Notes under the pieces: generated by a model
Databases searched by the model: none
The model's input: the letters and a program-made list of their open reading frames with translations, nothing else
Told to the model about the DNA's origin: nothing
Source: Bacteroidetes bacterium UBA1935
GTDB lineage: Bacteria > Bacteroidota > Bacteroidia > Chitinophagales > Chitinophagaceae
Assembly: GCA_002337045.1 (NCBI GenBank)
Contig: DDFF01000003.1
Span: 62,001-126,000, forward strand
Direction: 5' to 3'
DNA length: 64,000 nucleotides
Made by a program: the position numbers and the translations under genes
Shown: piece by piece, positions 52,647 through 60,678 of the stretch
Position numbering within the stretch: the stretch's first letter is position 1
How the letters are laid out: every line of letters starts with the position of its first letter

Positions 52647-53558
52647 CTACTCTCCTTCAAAATACTCTAAATCAAGCCTCTTGACTTCGTATGTTTTTTT
52701 GATTGAAACTCCCACATTATGCTCAATCATTAATTCAGCCAATTCTTTACCATTTATGATAATAATCCTAGGTTCTATGCTTGCAACAAAATCATATGCA
52801 GAATCGGGACAATATGAAGTTGTAATAAAAATACCTTTCCTTGCTTTTTTGAACAATAAAGAACCTGCGAAGTCTCTGATATGACTGATTGGAACACTAC
52901 CATCATATTTCTTCGCCTGAATATAAATGGTCTCCAACCCTAATTTATCCTCCTTTATTATCCCATCAACACCACCGTCACCTGATCTACCAATAACTTG
53001 GCCTGCTTCTTTTCTCGAACCTCCATATCCCATCTTAATCAACAAGTCGACAACAAGTTGTTCAAAAAAGGCAGGGGTATTATCTTTAATCTTTTCTAAT
53101 AGCTCTATTGCTAATTCCTGCCTTAATTTTAAATGAGAATAATCTAACAGTTCTTCCGGTGTTTGATTAGTTGTTATCTCTTCAACACTATCAACAATTT
53201 CTTCCCCTTTATTAGCATAAGAAGCTACCCATTCGTTAAATCCTGGCAACTCTTTGAGAAACTTGATGTCTATTCTTGAAGGATTGGAAGCCAAAACTGA
53301 TTTACCCTGTGGACTAATCTTAATTAATCCTCTTTGAGGATTTTCAAGCAATCCCGCTTTCTTTAAATAGGTTCTTGCCCAACCAACCCTGTTATCAATA
53401 ATAGGTTGATTTCCACTGGGGAGTAATTCTGTCCTTTCATCCTCAGTTAGATTATATCTGTCTGAAATCTGTTGTATTACATCTCTGAGAGAATGTTCTG
53501 AATCATCGTTCAAAATTTGAAGAATGGGTAACATGATGGTTTGGAAGTCAGGTATCAT
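52647..53558 (-). CDS. mrr: Mrr-type restriction endonuclease (type IV)
   Basis: 303 residues. N-terminal winged-helix Mrr_N domain (about 1-95: MLPILQILNDD, GWARTYLKKAGLL, LIKISPQG). The C-terminal Mrr_cat nuclease has FFEQLVVDLLIKMGYGG, SGDGGVDGII (catalytic Asp) and ETIYIQAKKYDG (QxK form of the D-x-QxK site). It cuts modified DNA, and no methyltransferase partner is adjacent. Base composition is more AT-rich than its neighbours. It starts and ends in intergenic space, consistent with an acquired single-gene defence. Confidence 0.92.
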   Translation of the reverse strand: MIPDFQTIMLPILQILNDDSEHSLRDVIQQISDRYNLTEDERTELLPSGNQPIIDNRVGWARTYLKKAGLLENPQRGLIKISPQGKSVLASNPSRIDIKFLKELPGFNEWVASYANKGEEIVDSVEEITTNQTPEELLDYSHLKLRQELAIELLEKIKDNTPAFFEQLVVDLLIKMGYGGSRKEAGQVIGRSGDGGVDGIIKEDKLGLETIYIQAKKYDGSVPISHIRDFAGSLLFKKARKGIFITTSYCPDSAYDFVASIEPRIIIINGKELAELMIEHNVGVSIKKTYEVKRLDLEYFEGE

Positions 53559-53936
53559 GAGAATAGAATATTTTCCGCAATTTAAATAAAAAGAGTAGTC
53601 ATGAATATAAAGATGGTGCCACTGTCTTAATGCATGCCCTGTATAAGAAAATTTACAGATGTCTATTACAAGCTACAGATTTCAATCACTATCAGTGTTC
53701 TTCACGCAAAAGCTATCCTTTTTTAGAAGTACAGCTATAATATGCTGGATGCTATTAAATGCCAGGTTGAGCATGCACAATAAAAACACAACGCACATTG
53801 CATTAAACAATTTTTAATATAAACTAAACTATATTTCAGGTGTTTGACTTTAGTTAAATAGTTTGCAACAATCAACGTATCAGTAAATAAACTAATCAAC
53901 CTATTCAGAAAGGCATTTAACTTTGCGCATTCGTTT
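53559..53936. other. Intergenic region, 378 bp, AT-rich
   Basis: No gene supported. The right end holds the promoter of the FMN reductase gene (53918-53925). A 75-codon minus-strand open frame reaching into 53962 is AT-rich, overlaps the next gene and has no recognisable features. Confidence 0.5.
53918..53925 (+). promoter_or_regulatory. -7 box TAACTTTG for FMN reductase gene
   Basis: Exact TAnnTTTG match, 11 bases before the ATG at 53937. Confidence 0.6.
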
Positions 53937-54437
53937 ATGATAACAGTAATAGCCGGCACCAACCGGAAAGATAGTATGACGCTGAAGGTAGCAACCCTTT
54001 ATCACAGGTTGCTATCTGCCAAATATGATAATGTACAATTGCTGAACCTTGAGGGCAAGGCAGTCTGGGAGCGTGGCGATGAGATGAAACAGATGGAGCA
54101 GGATATACTGATACCAAGTGAAAAGTTTGTACTGGTAATGCCGGAATACAACGGAAGCTTTCCCGGTATCCTGAAACTGATGATGGATAACAGTGACATA
54201 CGCAAAGTATGGTGGTATAAAAAAGCCATGTTGGTTGGTGTGGCAGACGGACGTGCGGGCAACCTGCGCGGGCTGGACCATATGACCAACATACTGCACT
54301 ACCTACGTATGCATATACTGTACAACAAAATACCCATCAGCCGCATAAACGAAGAAATTGGCGAAAACGGAGAAGTATTGAAACCTGCAACGCTGCAAGC
54401 AATAGAAACACAAATAGACGAATTCCTGAAGTTTTAA
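53937..54437 (+). CDS. NAD(P)H-dependent FMN reductase
   Basis: 166 residues, flavodoxin-like fold. VIAGTNRKDSMTLKVA is the FMN phosphate loop and LVMPEYNGSFPGILKLMMD the conserved PEYNGxxPG motif. Reduces flavins or quinones in the cytoplasm. The downstream metallophosphoesterase begins 15 bases later, so they are probably co-transcribed. Confidence 0.92.
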   Translation: MITVIAGTNRKDSMTLKVATLYHRLLSAKYDNVQLLNLEGKAVWERGDEMKQMEQDILIPSEKFVLVMPEYNGSFPGILKLMMDNSDIRKVWWYKKAMLVGVADGRAGNLRGLDHMTNILHYLRMHILYNKIPISRINEEIGENGEVLKPATLQAIETQIDEFLKF

Positions 54438-54452
54438 GCACAACAAAAGACG

Positions 54453-55706
54453 ATGACTAGGTTTCTTATTTTCTTAGGCCTGATACTGTTGGCAGAATAC
54501 TATTCTTATATAGTAGTACGCAGTGCTATGCGCACATTGCCGCAAAATGCCAAAACCATCATGACGGTAGTATATATACTGCTGACGGTGATAACATGGG
54601 CAGGCTTCCTCAGCTTCAGGTTTATAGACTGGGCTAAAGTGCCGCACCTGATACGCAACATATACATAGCCTTTACCATGGGCTTTTTGCTGGGCAAAGT
54701 AGTGATACTGATTGTAATGCTGGGCGACGAGGTGCGCCGCTTCTTTGTATGGATGTGGAGCGTATTCAGCAAGCCTGCTATTGCAGCTACTTCTATACCG
54801 GAGGCTACAGGCACAGGCATCAGCCGTTCTATCTTCCTGCAACGTGCCGCACTGCTGCTGGGTGGTACTATGTTGGGAGGCTTTATGTACGGGGTGAAAA
54901 ACAGGTATAACTATCGTGTGCGCCGCGTGCAAATAGCATTCAAAAACCTGCCTGCTGCTTTCAGGGGCATGAAGATTGTGCAGATATCAGACGTGCACAG
55001 TGGCAGCTTTGATAGCCACCATGCTGTGCAGAAAGGTGTTGAGAAGATAATGGAAGAGAAACCGGATATTATCTTCTTCACAGGCGATCTGGTAAACAAT
55101 AAGGCAGACGAAATACAACCATACACTGACATATTCTCGAAACTGACTGCACCACTGGGTGTATACAGCACGCTTGGCAACCACGACTATGGCGACTATG
55201 TGCAGTGGCCTACAGCAGAAGCTAAAGCACAAAATCTGCAATGGCTGAAAGAAACACATGGCAAAATGGGCTGGCGCCTGTTGATGAATGAACACGTGGT
55301 ACTGGAAAAAGGCGAGGACAAAATAGCCATAGTAGGTATCGAGAACTGGGGTGCTAAAGCAGGCTTCCCTAAGTATGGTAAGATGAGTGATGCTTTTGCA
55401 GGGCTGCGCGAAAAGAATATTCCTTTCAAAATGCTGCTATCGCACGACCCATCGCATTGGGATGCCGAAGTACGCAAAGACTATACCGATATAGACCTGA
55501 CATTTGCAGGACACACACACGGCATGCAACTGGGTGTAGAAATACCCGGACTAAAATGGAGCCCTGTACAGTATATGTACAAGAAATGGGCAGGCCTTTA
55601 TCAGGAAGATGACCAATACCTGTACGTAAACCGCGGATTTGGTTTCCTCGGCTACCCGGGCAGGCTTGGCATACTGCCTGAAATAACGGTTGTGGAATTA
55701 GTTTAA
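54453..55706 (+). CDS. Membrane-anchored metallophosphoesterase
   Basis: 417 residues. Four membrane helices in the first 150 residues (YkuE/YaeI-like layout), then a calcineurin-type phosphoesterase: ISDVHSGSF, FFTGDLVNN, LGNHDYGDY, SHDPSHWD and AGHTHGMQLG. Two metal ions are expected. Family members act on lipid or nucleotide phosphates; the substrate here is not known. The 3' end overlaps the small minus-strand gene by nine bases. Confidence 0.92.
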   Translation: MTRFLIFLGLILLAEYYSYIVVRSAMRTLPQNAKTIMTVVYILLTVITWAGFLSFRFIDWAKVPHLIRNIYIAFTMGFLLGKVVILIVMLGDEVRRFFVWMWSVFSKPAIAATSIPEATGTGISRSIFLQRAALLLGGTMLGGFMYGVKNRYNYRVRRVQIAFKNLPAAFRGMKIVQISDVHSGSFDSHHAVQKGVEKIMEEKPDIIFFTGDLVNNKADEIQPYTDIFSKLTAPLGVYSTLGNHDYGDYVQWPTAEAKAQNLQWLKETHGKMGWRLLMNEHVVLEKGEDKIAIVGIENWGAKAGFPKYGKMSDAFAGLREKNIPFKMLLSHDPSHWDAEVRKDYTDIDLTFAGHTHGMQLGVEIPGLKWSPVQYMYKKWAGLYQEDDQYLYVNRGFGFLGYPGRLGILPEITVVELV

Positions 55707-55895
55707 AACCCTTTGGAACAATTGTGCCATAAATTCGGGGCGCGGTTTCAGCAGGTCGGCTGCGGCTTCCTGCAGGAAAGGTTTCATGTCTTGTACTAAA
55801 TCTGTCAACACCTCGCTTTTCAATTCTTCATTCAGTTTCATTACTGGTTGGTCGGGCGTTTTTTCAGGGATTCTTTTGAGTAGAGTTTTCTTCAT
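55698..55895 (-). CDS. Small conserved-looking hypothetical protein
   Basis: 65 residues, soluble and amphipathic helical (KLNEELKSEVLTDLVQDMKPFLQEA). ATG start, clean codon use. It overlaps the convergent phosphoesterase stop by nine bases around TTTAAA. No family recognised. Real gene status is likely but not certain. Confidence 0.5.
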   Translation of the reverse strand: MKKTLLKRIPEKTPDQPVMKLNEELKSEVLTDLVQDMKPFLQEAAADLLKPRPEFMAQLFQRVLN

Positions 55896-56035
55896 TAAGC
55901 TGCTTTTGCAATTAAAAACGCAGCCTGAGAATTATTATTGTATTGAGTTAGATTTTTTTAACAGTTTTAGTCTAACTAAATTGAGCAAAGCAACGTCTAT
56001 GCGAAACAAATGCACCTGTATGTTGTTGTAACTAT

Positions 56036-56947
56036 ATGAAAACGATAGGCATAACAGGCGGTACAGGGTTGGTTGGCAGGGTTATTACCAGGCTACTGGT
56101 AAATAAGGGCTACAGGGTTATCATCTTTACCCGACACCTGCGCCCCGAAAGTGATGGTGTCAGCTATGCCTATTGGGATGCCAACAAACAAGACATCAGC
56201 ATAGCTGCATTGCAACAACTGGACGGCATTATACATTTGGCAGGCGAAGGTGTTGCAGACAAAAGGTGGACCCCCCAACGCAAACTACAGATATTGGAAA
56301 GCCGCACTATCGGAACATCATTCATTACCAACAAAATACTGCAACATGCACCCAACTGCAGGGTATTTGTAGGCGCATCTGCCATAGGCTATTACGGTGC
56401 GGATAAAGGCGGGAGGCCATTTACAGAAACAGACAATCATTCTACAGACTTCCTTGGCAGCACCTGCAAAGCATGGGAAGAAGCCAGCGAAAGTATAGAA
56501 GGAAAAATACGCCGTGTGCTGATACGCATAGGCATAGTGTTGAGCACAGAAGGTGGCGCATTTAAGGAATTTGCGAAGCCTGTAAAATTTGGTGTAGCAC
56601 CACTACTTGGCGGCGGTAAGCAAACCGTTAGCTGGATACATATTGAAGACCTTGCAGCACTGTTTGTATACGCACTTGAAAACGAAATGATACAAGGCGT
56701 ATATAATGGCGTAGCCCCTGTACCTGTAGCACAAAGCCAACTGATGTATTCCATCCGTAAAAACAGCATGGGCATCAGCGTACCTATACCCGTACCAGCA
56801 TTTGTGTTGAAAATAATGCTGGGCGAAATGAGCATAGAGGTACTGAAAAGCGCAACCGTCAGCAGCAATAAAACAGAGCAGGCAGGCTTTCAGTTTCAAT
56901 ACACCACTATCAACAAAGCTGTTGCGGCGTTGCTTGGCAATGCCTGA
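56036..56947 (+). CDS. TIGR01777 family NAD-dependent epimerase/SDR protein
   Basis: 303 residues, extended SDR. GITGGTGLVGRVI is the NAD-binding loop; HLAGEGVADKRW, LESRTIGT, GASAIGYYG and GVYNGVAPVPV are typical of TIGR01777 (SDR39U1-like) proteins. The substrate is unknown across the family. It ends two bases before the stop of the convergent bestrophin gene. Confidence 0.92.
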   Translation: MKTIGITGGTGLVGRVITRLLVNKGYRVIIFTRHLRPESDGVSYAYWDANKQDISIAALQQLDGIIHLAGEGVADKRWTPQRKLQILESRTIGTSFITNKILQHAPNCRVFVGASAIGYYGADKGGRPFTETDNHSTDFLGSTCKAWEEASESIEGKIRRVLIRIGIVLSTEGGAFKEFAKPVKFGVAPLLGGGKQTVSWIHIEDLAALFVYALENEMIQGVYNGVAPVPVAQSQLMYSIRKNSMGISVPIPVPAFVLKIMLGEMSIEVLKSATVSSNKTEQAGFQFQYTTINKAVAALLGNA

Positions 56948-56949
56948 TA

Positions 56950-57933
56950 CTACATCAATATTTTATTGACCGGGGTTAATGGCTGCGGCAGGTCTTTTTC
57001 ATCCAGCATATCGCGCAGGTCTATTTCTATAGTGCGGCTGAGGGCCGATATAGGCACATCATTCGCGCTGCCTTCAAAAGGATTTTCTGTAGCCTCTCCT
57101 ACTCTTTCCATAGATGTAAACACCCATGTTACTACCAGACTGAAAGGGATATTGAGCCATATCATATTGGCACCCAATTTCTGAAATTCGTTGAGCAAAC
57201 CGAAAGGCACAATAAAAACAAACAGGCGAATAAAGAAGAGATTGATGGACGCAAACTGGCGAGGATAAGGGAAGTTTTTGATACGCTCGCACTTACCCTG
57301 CTGTTCGTAGAGATTTACCAACAGGTTTTCCATCTCTACGTAGTTGAGCGATGTGATAAGCCCTTGCTGATGCAGTGTTTTTATATGTGCAGACTGCATG
57401 GCTATCAGTTGTGCGGCGCGGTTCTTTTTACTCAACACGTATGCTTCATCTTCTGCAGAAAGGTATTTCTTTAGTTCTTCTTCAAGCGTTGTTTGCTCTT
57501 CGGGTACGGTGAAGTACTTCTTATATTCTTTGTTGTATGGCTTCACCATATTCTCCCAACTGCGAGGCTCGCGCAACTGATAACGCAGTGCCGTGAGCCA
57601 GGCAATATGCCTGTAAATAAGGGTGCGCTGTGCATCTTTATCGCCCACAAAATCGCGCGACATGATGCCCCAGGAACGGCTACTGTTTACAATAGCACCA
57701 TATATCTGCCGGGCTTCCCACAGCCTGTTGTAGGTTTGCGTGTTTTTGAAACCTACAATAAAAGCCGCTGCTGTACCTATCATGGCAATAGGTACCCAAG
57801 GTATGGTGAGCCAACTGCAGCCACCTACTGCATATAGCACGGTAGGTACTACGGCCATTACCAATAGCTTGTATATATCTCTCCTTGTCCACAAAAGAAA
57901 TTCGGTAAGCGAATAATGATCTCCTGTATGCAT
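56950..57933 (-). CDS. Bestrophin-family membrane channel
   Basis: 327 residues. Four membrane segments in the bestrophin/UPF0187 pattern, with FIVGFKNTQTYNRLWEARQIYG and FPYPRQFASINLFFIRLFVFIVPFGLL as family blocks and NPFEGSANDVPI near the C-terminus. Bacterial bestrophins are pentameric ion channels, cation- or anion-selective. It lies two bases after the TMEM175-type gene on the same strand, so the two are very likely co-transcribed. Confidence 0.9.
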   Translation of the reverse strand: MHTGDHYSLTEFLLWTRRDIYKLLVMAVVPTVLYAVGGCSWLTIPWVPIAMIGTAAAFIVGFKNTQTYNRLWEARQIYGAIVNSSRSWGIMSRDFVGDKDAQRTLIYRHIAWLTALRYQLREPRSWENMVKPYNKEYKKYFTVPEEQTTLEEELKKYLSAEDEAYVLSKKNRAAQLIAMQSAHIKTLHQQGLITSLNYVEMENLLVNLYEQQGKCERIKNFPYPRQFASINLFFIRLFVFIVPFGLLNEFQKLGANMIWLNIPFSLVVTWVFTSMERVGEATENPFEGSANDVPISALSRTIEIDLRDMLDEKDLPQPLTPVNKILM

Positions 57934-57935
57934 AA

Positions 57936-58562
57936 CTATTTTCTGTTTTTAGGATTCAGTATACCAAAAGCATAATTGAGCTGAACGGCTATGATGAATG
58001 TTATACTGATGTATGTATTGATAAAACAAAGTAACGCGCCAAAGCCATACAATGCCTGTGCAATTATTACACGTCTTTTAATGGCATGGGCCACAGCTTG
58101 TATCTGTTCATCTTTTGCAAGGTGTTGATGCCTTTCTGCATACAACCAGTGTATGTAGATGAGTATACCCAACAAAAGGATATTGAGCCAATAAAGCAGT
58201 ATTGATACTTTATTATTGATGTGGTGGCTCAAAACATCGGTGGTAAATGGCAATACAGATACCGCCATGAGGAAGAAGAGCGTTATCCAGTTCAGGTTTC
58301 TGTCATATGTTTTGATGTAGTGAAACTGTGTGCTCTGCCCAGTCCAGAATATACCCAGTGTAGTAAAACTGAGGAAGAAACTGAGAAATGCAGGCAGCAT
58401 GTTTTTCAAAGACAGCAACAACTCTGCGTCCGACTGTGTCCTGTGCTCCAGTGGGTCTTTCAGGTTGAAGACAAGTATAGTCATAGCAATGGCGAATACA
58501 CCATCGCTCAATGCCTCGATACGGGCAATGCGTTGCCCTGCTATGCGGTTGTAAATAGACAT
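57936..58562 (-). CDS. TMEM175-family potassium channel protein (DUF1211)
   Basis: 208 residues, six membrane helices. The conserved selectivity helix motif is RIEALSDGVFAIAMT (residues 14-28), with the F-S-D-like triad at L-S-D-G. Bacterial TMEM175 proteins are tetrameric K+ leak channels. First gene of a two-gene unit with the bestrophin. Confidence 0.88.
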   Translation of the reverse strand: MSIYNRIAGQRIARIEALSDGVFAIAMTILVFNLKDPLEHRTQSDAELLLSLKNMLPAFLSFFLSFTTLGIFWTGQSTQFHYIKTYDRNLNWITLFFLMAVSVLPFTTDVLSHHINNKVSILLYWLNILLLGILIYIHWLYAERHQHLAKDEQIQAVAHAIKRRVIIAQALYGFGALLCFINTYISITFIIAVQLNYAFGILNPKNRK

Positions 58563-58612
58563 AGTGCTTTGTATAGTAATAATACAGAAGTATCAGTACA
58601 TGTACAATAGAA

Positions 58613-59818
58613 TTATTTATACGCGTAGTCGCTGAGGTATTCGTAGTGAGATGTGAGCTTGCCATCCTCGCAGATAGTAGCGCGGCGAATGATATCGCTG
58701 TTGCCACTCAGCAGTTCTTTCAGGATAAACTTCTCGAAGTGTGCACCGAAATACTGTGAAGCATCGCGCGGCAGCTCGTTTGGCAGGTTATCTACCGCCA
58801 TTACATCTATTACATCGCACGTGTTTTGGAAAGGATTTACTTTGGCTAATGTTTTGCGATCGATACCATACACAGGGTCTGCAATGGTAGATGCGCCTAC
58901 GTTGATAGGCACGGAACCATCAATATCACAAGTGATATCTGCTATCACACTCACGCGCCAGTCATTACGCTGAATGTCCTGCTTCTCGAACAGGCGGGCA
59001 ATATCATTATCCCAATAGATACCATTCATCAGGATATCTGTCTGCGGTATGTATTTCGAGAACAGACATTTATATGCATGTGGATTGGCGTGGAAGTCAT
59101 CTCGCGAAAAAAGGTCGTTGTCCTTACGTGCATACAGGTCGCCGCCTTTCAGATGCGTGTATACAGGGTAATCGTACTGGTGTGTAAGGAAGTCTTCAGG
59201 CTCAACAGATTCAATATCGAAATGCGTCATTACCTCTACAATACCACTGGCTACTTTTCCAGAGCCTGTAACTACTATTTTGATATTGGGCAGCTTTACT
59301 TCTGAATAAGCATGCAGCAGGTCTGAGAAACCATCTACATTATGTGCAGCGGGCAAATTGTACAGCCCGAATTTTTGCCCGTAGGTAAGCAGCCCGTTGT
59401 GCGCACCTACAACACCTGCATAAAAACCAAAACCTAGAATGCGCTGCTCATCAATATGTGTAAGGCATTCGTAATCTACCATGCGGATACGCTTTTCTAT
59501 GAGGGCGTGCATCAGCTTCTGATTATATGGTTGCTTCTTTTTGGTATGCGAGAAGAAGAAGTAAGTCTTGCCGGGAATCAGGTCATCTACCCTGACCTCT
59601 TTAATACCTAGCAGCACATCGCAGTCGCTCAGGTCGTGCTTCAGCTCTATGCCGGCAGCTGCATAGTAGGCGTCTGGTATACACCTGTCGGGCGATGGTT
59701 CTACAACTATCTTCAAGCCTGGGTGTTTTTGCATTATCTGTACGCATTGCTCAGGTGTCAAAGCAACACGGGTGTCTGCGGGTGATTTCCTTTCGCGTAT
59801 CAAGCCTATACGAATCAT
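58613..59818 (-). CDS. Saccharopine-dehydrogenase (lysine-forming)-like / alanine-dehydrogenase-fold protein
   Basis: 401 residues from the ATG at 59818 (MIRIGLIRERKS). The N-terminal AlaDH/PNT domain shows PADTRVALTPEQC; the Rossmann motif is VVTGSGKVASGIVEVM; MNGIYWDNDIA, VIADITCDIDGSVP and GAHFEKFILKELLSG resemble Lys1-type saccharopine dehydrogenases. The exact substrate is uncertain; alanine dehydrogenase and transhydrogenase-like members share the fold. The frame opens 48 bases earlier, overlapping the hscB start, but a -7 box at 59839-59846 supports the later ATG. Confidence 0.82.
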   Translation of the reverse strand: MIRIGLIRERKSPADTRVALTPEQCVQIMQKHPGLKIVVEPSPDRCIPDAYYAAAGIELKHDLSDCDVLLGIKEVRVDDLIPGKTYFFFSHTKKKQPYNQKLMHALIEKRIRMVDYECLTHIDEQRILGFGFYAGVVGAHNGLLTYGQKFGLYNLPAAHNVDGFSDLLHAYSEVKLPNIKIVVTGSGKVASGIVEVMTHFDIESVEPEDFLTHQYDYPVYTHLKGGDLYARKDNDLFSRDDFHANPHAYKCLFSKYIPQTDILMNGIYWDNDIARLFEKQDIQRNDWRVSVIADITCDIDGSVPINVGASTIADPVYGIDRKTLAKVNPFQNTCDVIDVMAVDNLPNELPRDASQYFGAHFEKFILKELLSGNSDIIRRATICEDGKLTSHYEYLSDYAYK

Positions 59819-59838
59819 CTTACTTACATTTGTACACT

Positions 59839-59846
59839 CAAAGATA
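59839..59846 (-). promoter_or_regulatory. -7 box TATCTTTG for the saccharopine-dehydrogenase-like gene
   Basis: Exact TAnnTTTG match on the minus strand, about 20 bases before the ATG at 59818, between the divergent genes. Confidence 0.6.
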
Positions 59847-59864
59847 AGATACTGATTTCGCCGC

Positions 59865-60395
59865 ATGGTTAACTATTTTGAATTATATGACATCCCTGTG
59901 AGTTTTGCGCCTGATGCAGCAGTGGTAAAAAAGAAGTTTTACGAACTGAGCCGCAGGTATCACCCCGACCGCTTTACACTGGCGGGCGATGAGGAGCGTG
60001 CGGAAGTACTGCGCATGGCAGCATTGAATAACGACGCTTATAAAGTATTGCAGAACGCAGATGCTACGATGGCATATATTCTGAAAATGAATGAACTATT
60101 GGAAGATGAAGAGAAGTATAGCCTGCCGCCCGACTTCCTGATGGAGATGATGGATCTGAACGAAAGCATCAGCGAATATGAAATGGACCCTGAAAACGAA
60201 ACCTATAAAAATGATGCCCACAATATGCTGAATGCCCAACTGGACGCATGGAAAGCCGATGTGGAACCATTTTTGGAACAGTTTGAAAAAGGGAACGCAT
60301 CAAAAGAAATTCTACTACAAATAAAAGATTATTACTTCCGCAAAAAATATTTGTTGCGGATTTTAGAAAGAATAAATACATTTGCAACCCGCTGA
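59865..60395 (+). CDS. hscB: Fe-S cluster co-chaperone HscB
   Basis: 176 residues. J-protein that brings the scaffold IscU to its Hsp70. N-terminal J domain NYFELYDIPVSFAPD, with the HPD motif in YHPDRFTL. The C-terminal three-helix domain that binds the scaffold is present (LPPDFLMEMMDLNESI). No hscA or isc gene is adjacent. It lies nine bases before the tRNA-Leu gene. Confidence 0.94.
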   Translation: MVNYFELYDIPVSFAPDAAVVKKKFYELSRRYHPDRFTLAGDEERAEVLRMAALNNDAYKVLQNADATMAYILKMNELLEDEEKYSLPPDFLMEMMDLNESISEYEMDPENETYKNDAHNMLNAQLDAWKADVEPFLEQFEKGNASKEILLQIKDYYFRKKYLLRILERINTFATR

Positions 60396-60403
60396 ACAAG
60401 CAC

Positions 60404-60487
60404 GCCCAGATGGCGGAATTGGTAGACGCGCTAGACTCAAAATCTGGTTTTCGCAAGGGAGTGCAGGTTCGATTCCTGTTCTGGGCA
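60404..60487 (+). tRNA. tRNA-Leu (CAA)
   Basis: 84 bases with a complete cloverleaf: acceptor arms GCCCAGA and TCTGGGC pair over 7 bp with discriminator A; D-arm TGGCGGAATTGGTAGACGCG; anticodon loop CTCAAAA giving anticodon CAA; a long variable arm as in class II tRNAs; T-arm GCAGGTTCGATTCCTGT. CCA is not encoded. It is a common integration site for islands. Confidence 0.95.
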
Positions 60488-60498
60488 CACTGAAAATG

Positions 60499-60536
60499 AA
60501 GCAGTTATGAATTAGATCTCATAACTGCTTTTTCTT
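60499..60536 (+). terminator. Terminator after tRNA-Leu
   Basis: 11-12 bp stem AAGCAGTTATGA / TCATAACTGCTT followed by T residues. Confidence 0.8.
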
Positions 60537-60538
60537 TT

Positions 60539-60558
60539 GGTACAACATAGGTACAACA
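60539..60558 (+). repeat. Two direct copies of GGTACAACA, 11 bp apart
   Basis: Copies at 60539-60547 and 60550-60558 directly after the tRNA terminator. They could be recombinase arm-binding sites or left by integration next to the tRNA; no integrase is in the window. Confidence 0.4.
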
Positions 60559-60678
60559 ACTTTCGGTGCATCGACTATTGGTGTCCACAACAAATACCGC
60601 AGCAAACTTGGTTCAATCTGGAGAGATATTTACTTTGCAACAGCAAGAGCATGAACGAGCTAAATCTTGTTTCTAATA

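Noticed and set aside
53735..53962. 75-codon minus-strand frame
   Set aside because: It overlaps the promoter and start of the FMN reductase gene and is AT-rich with no recognisable feature.
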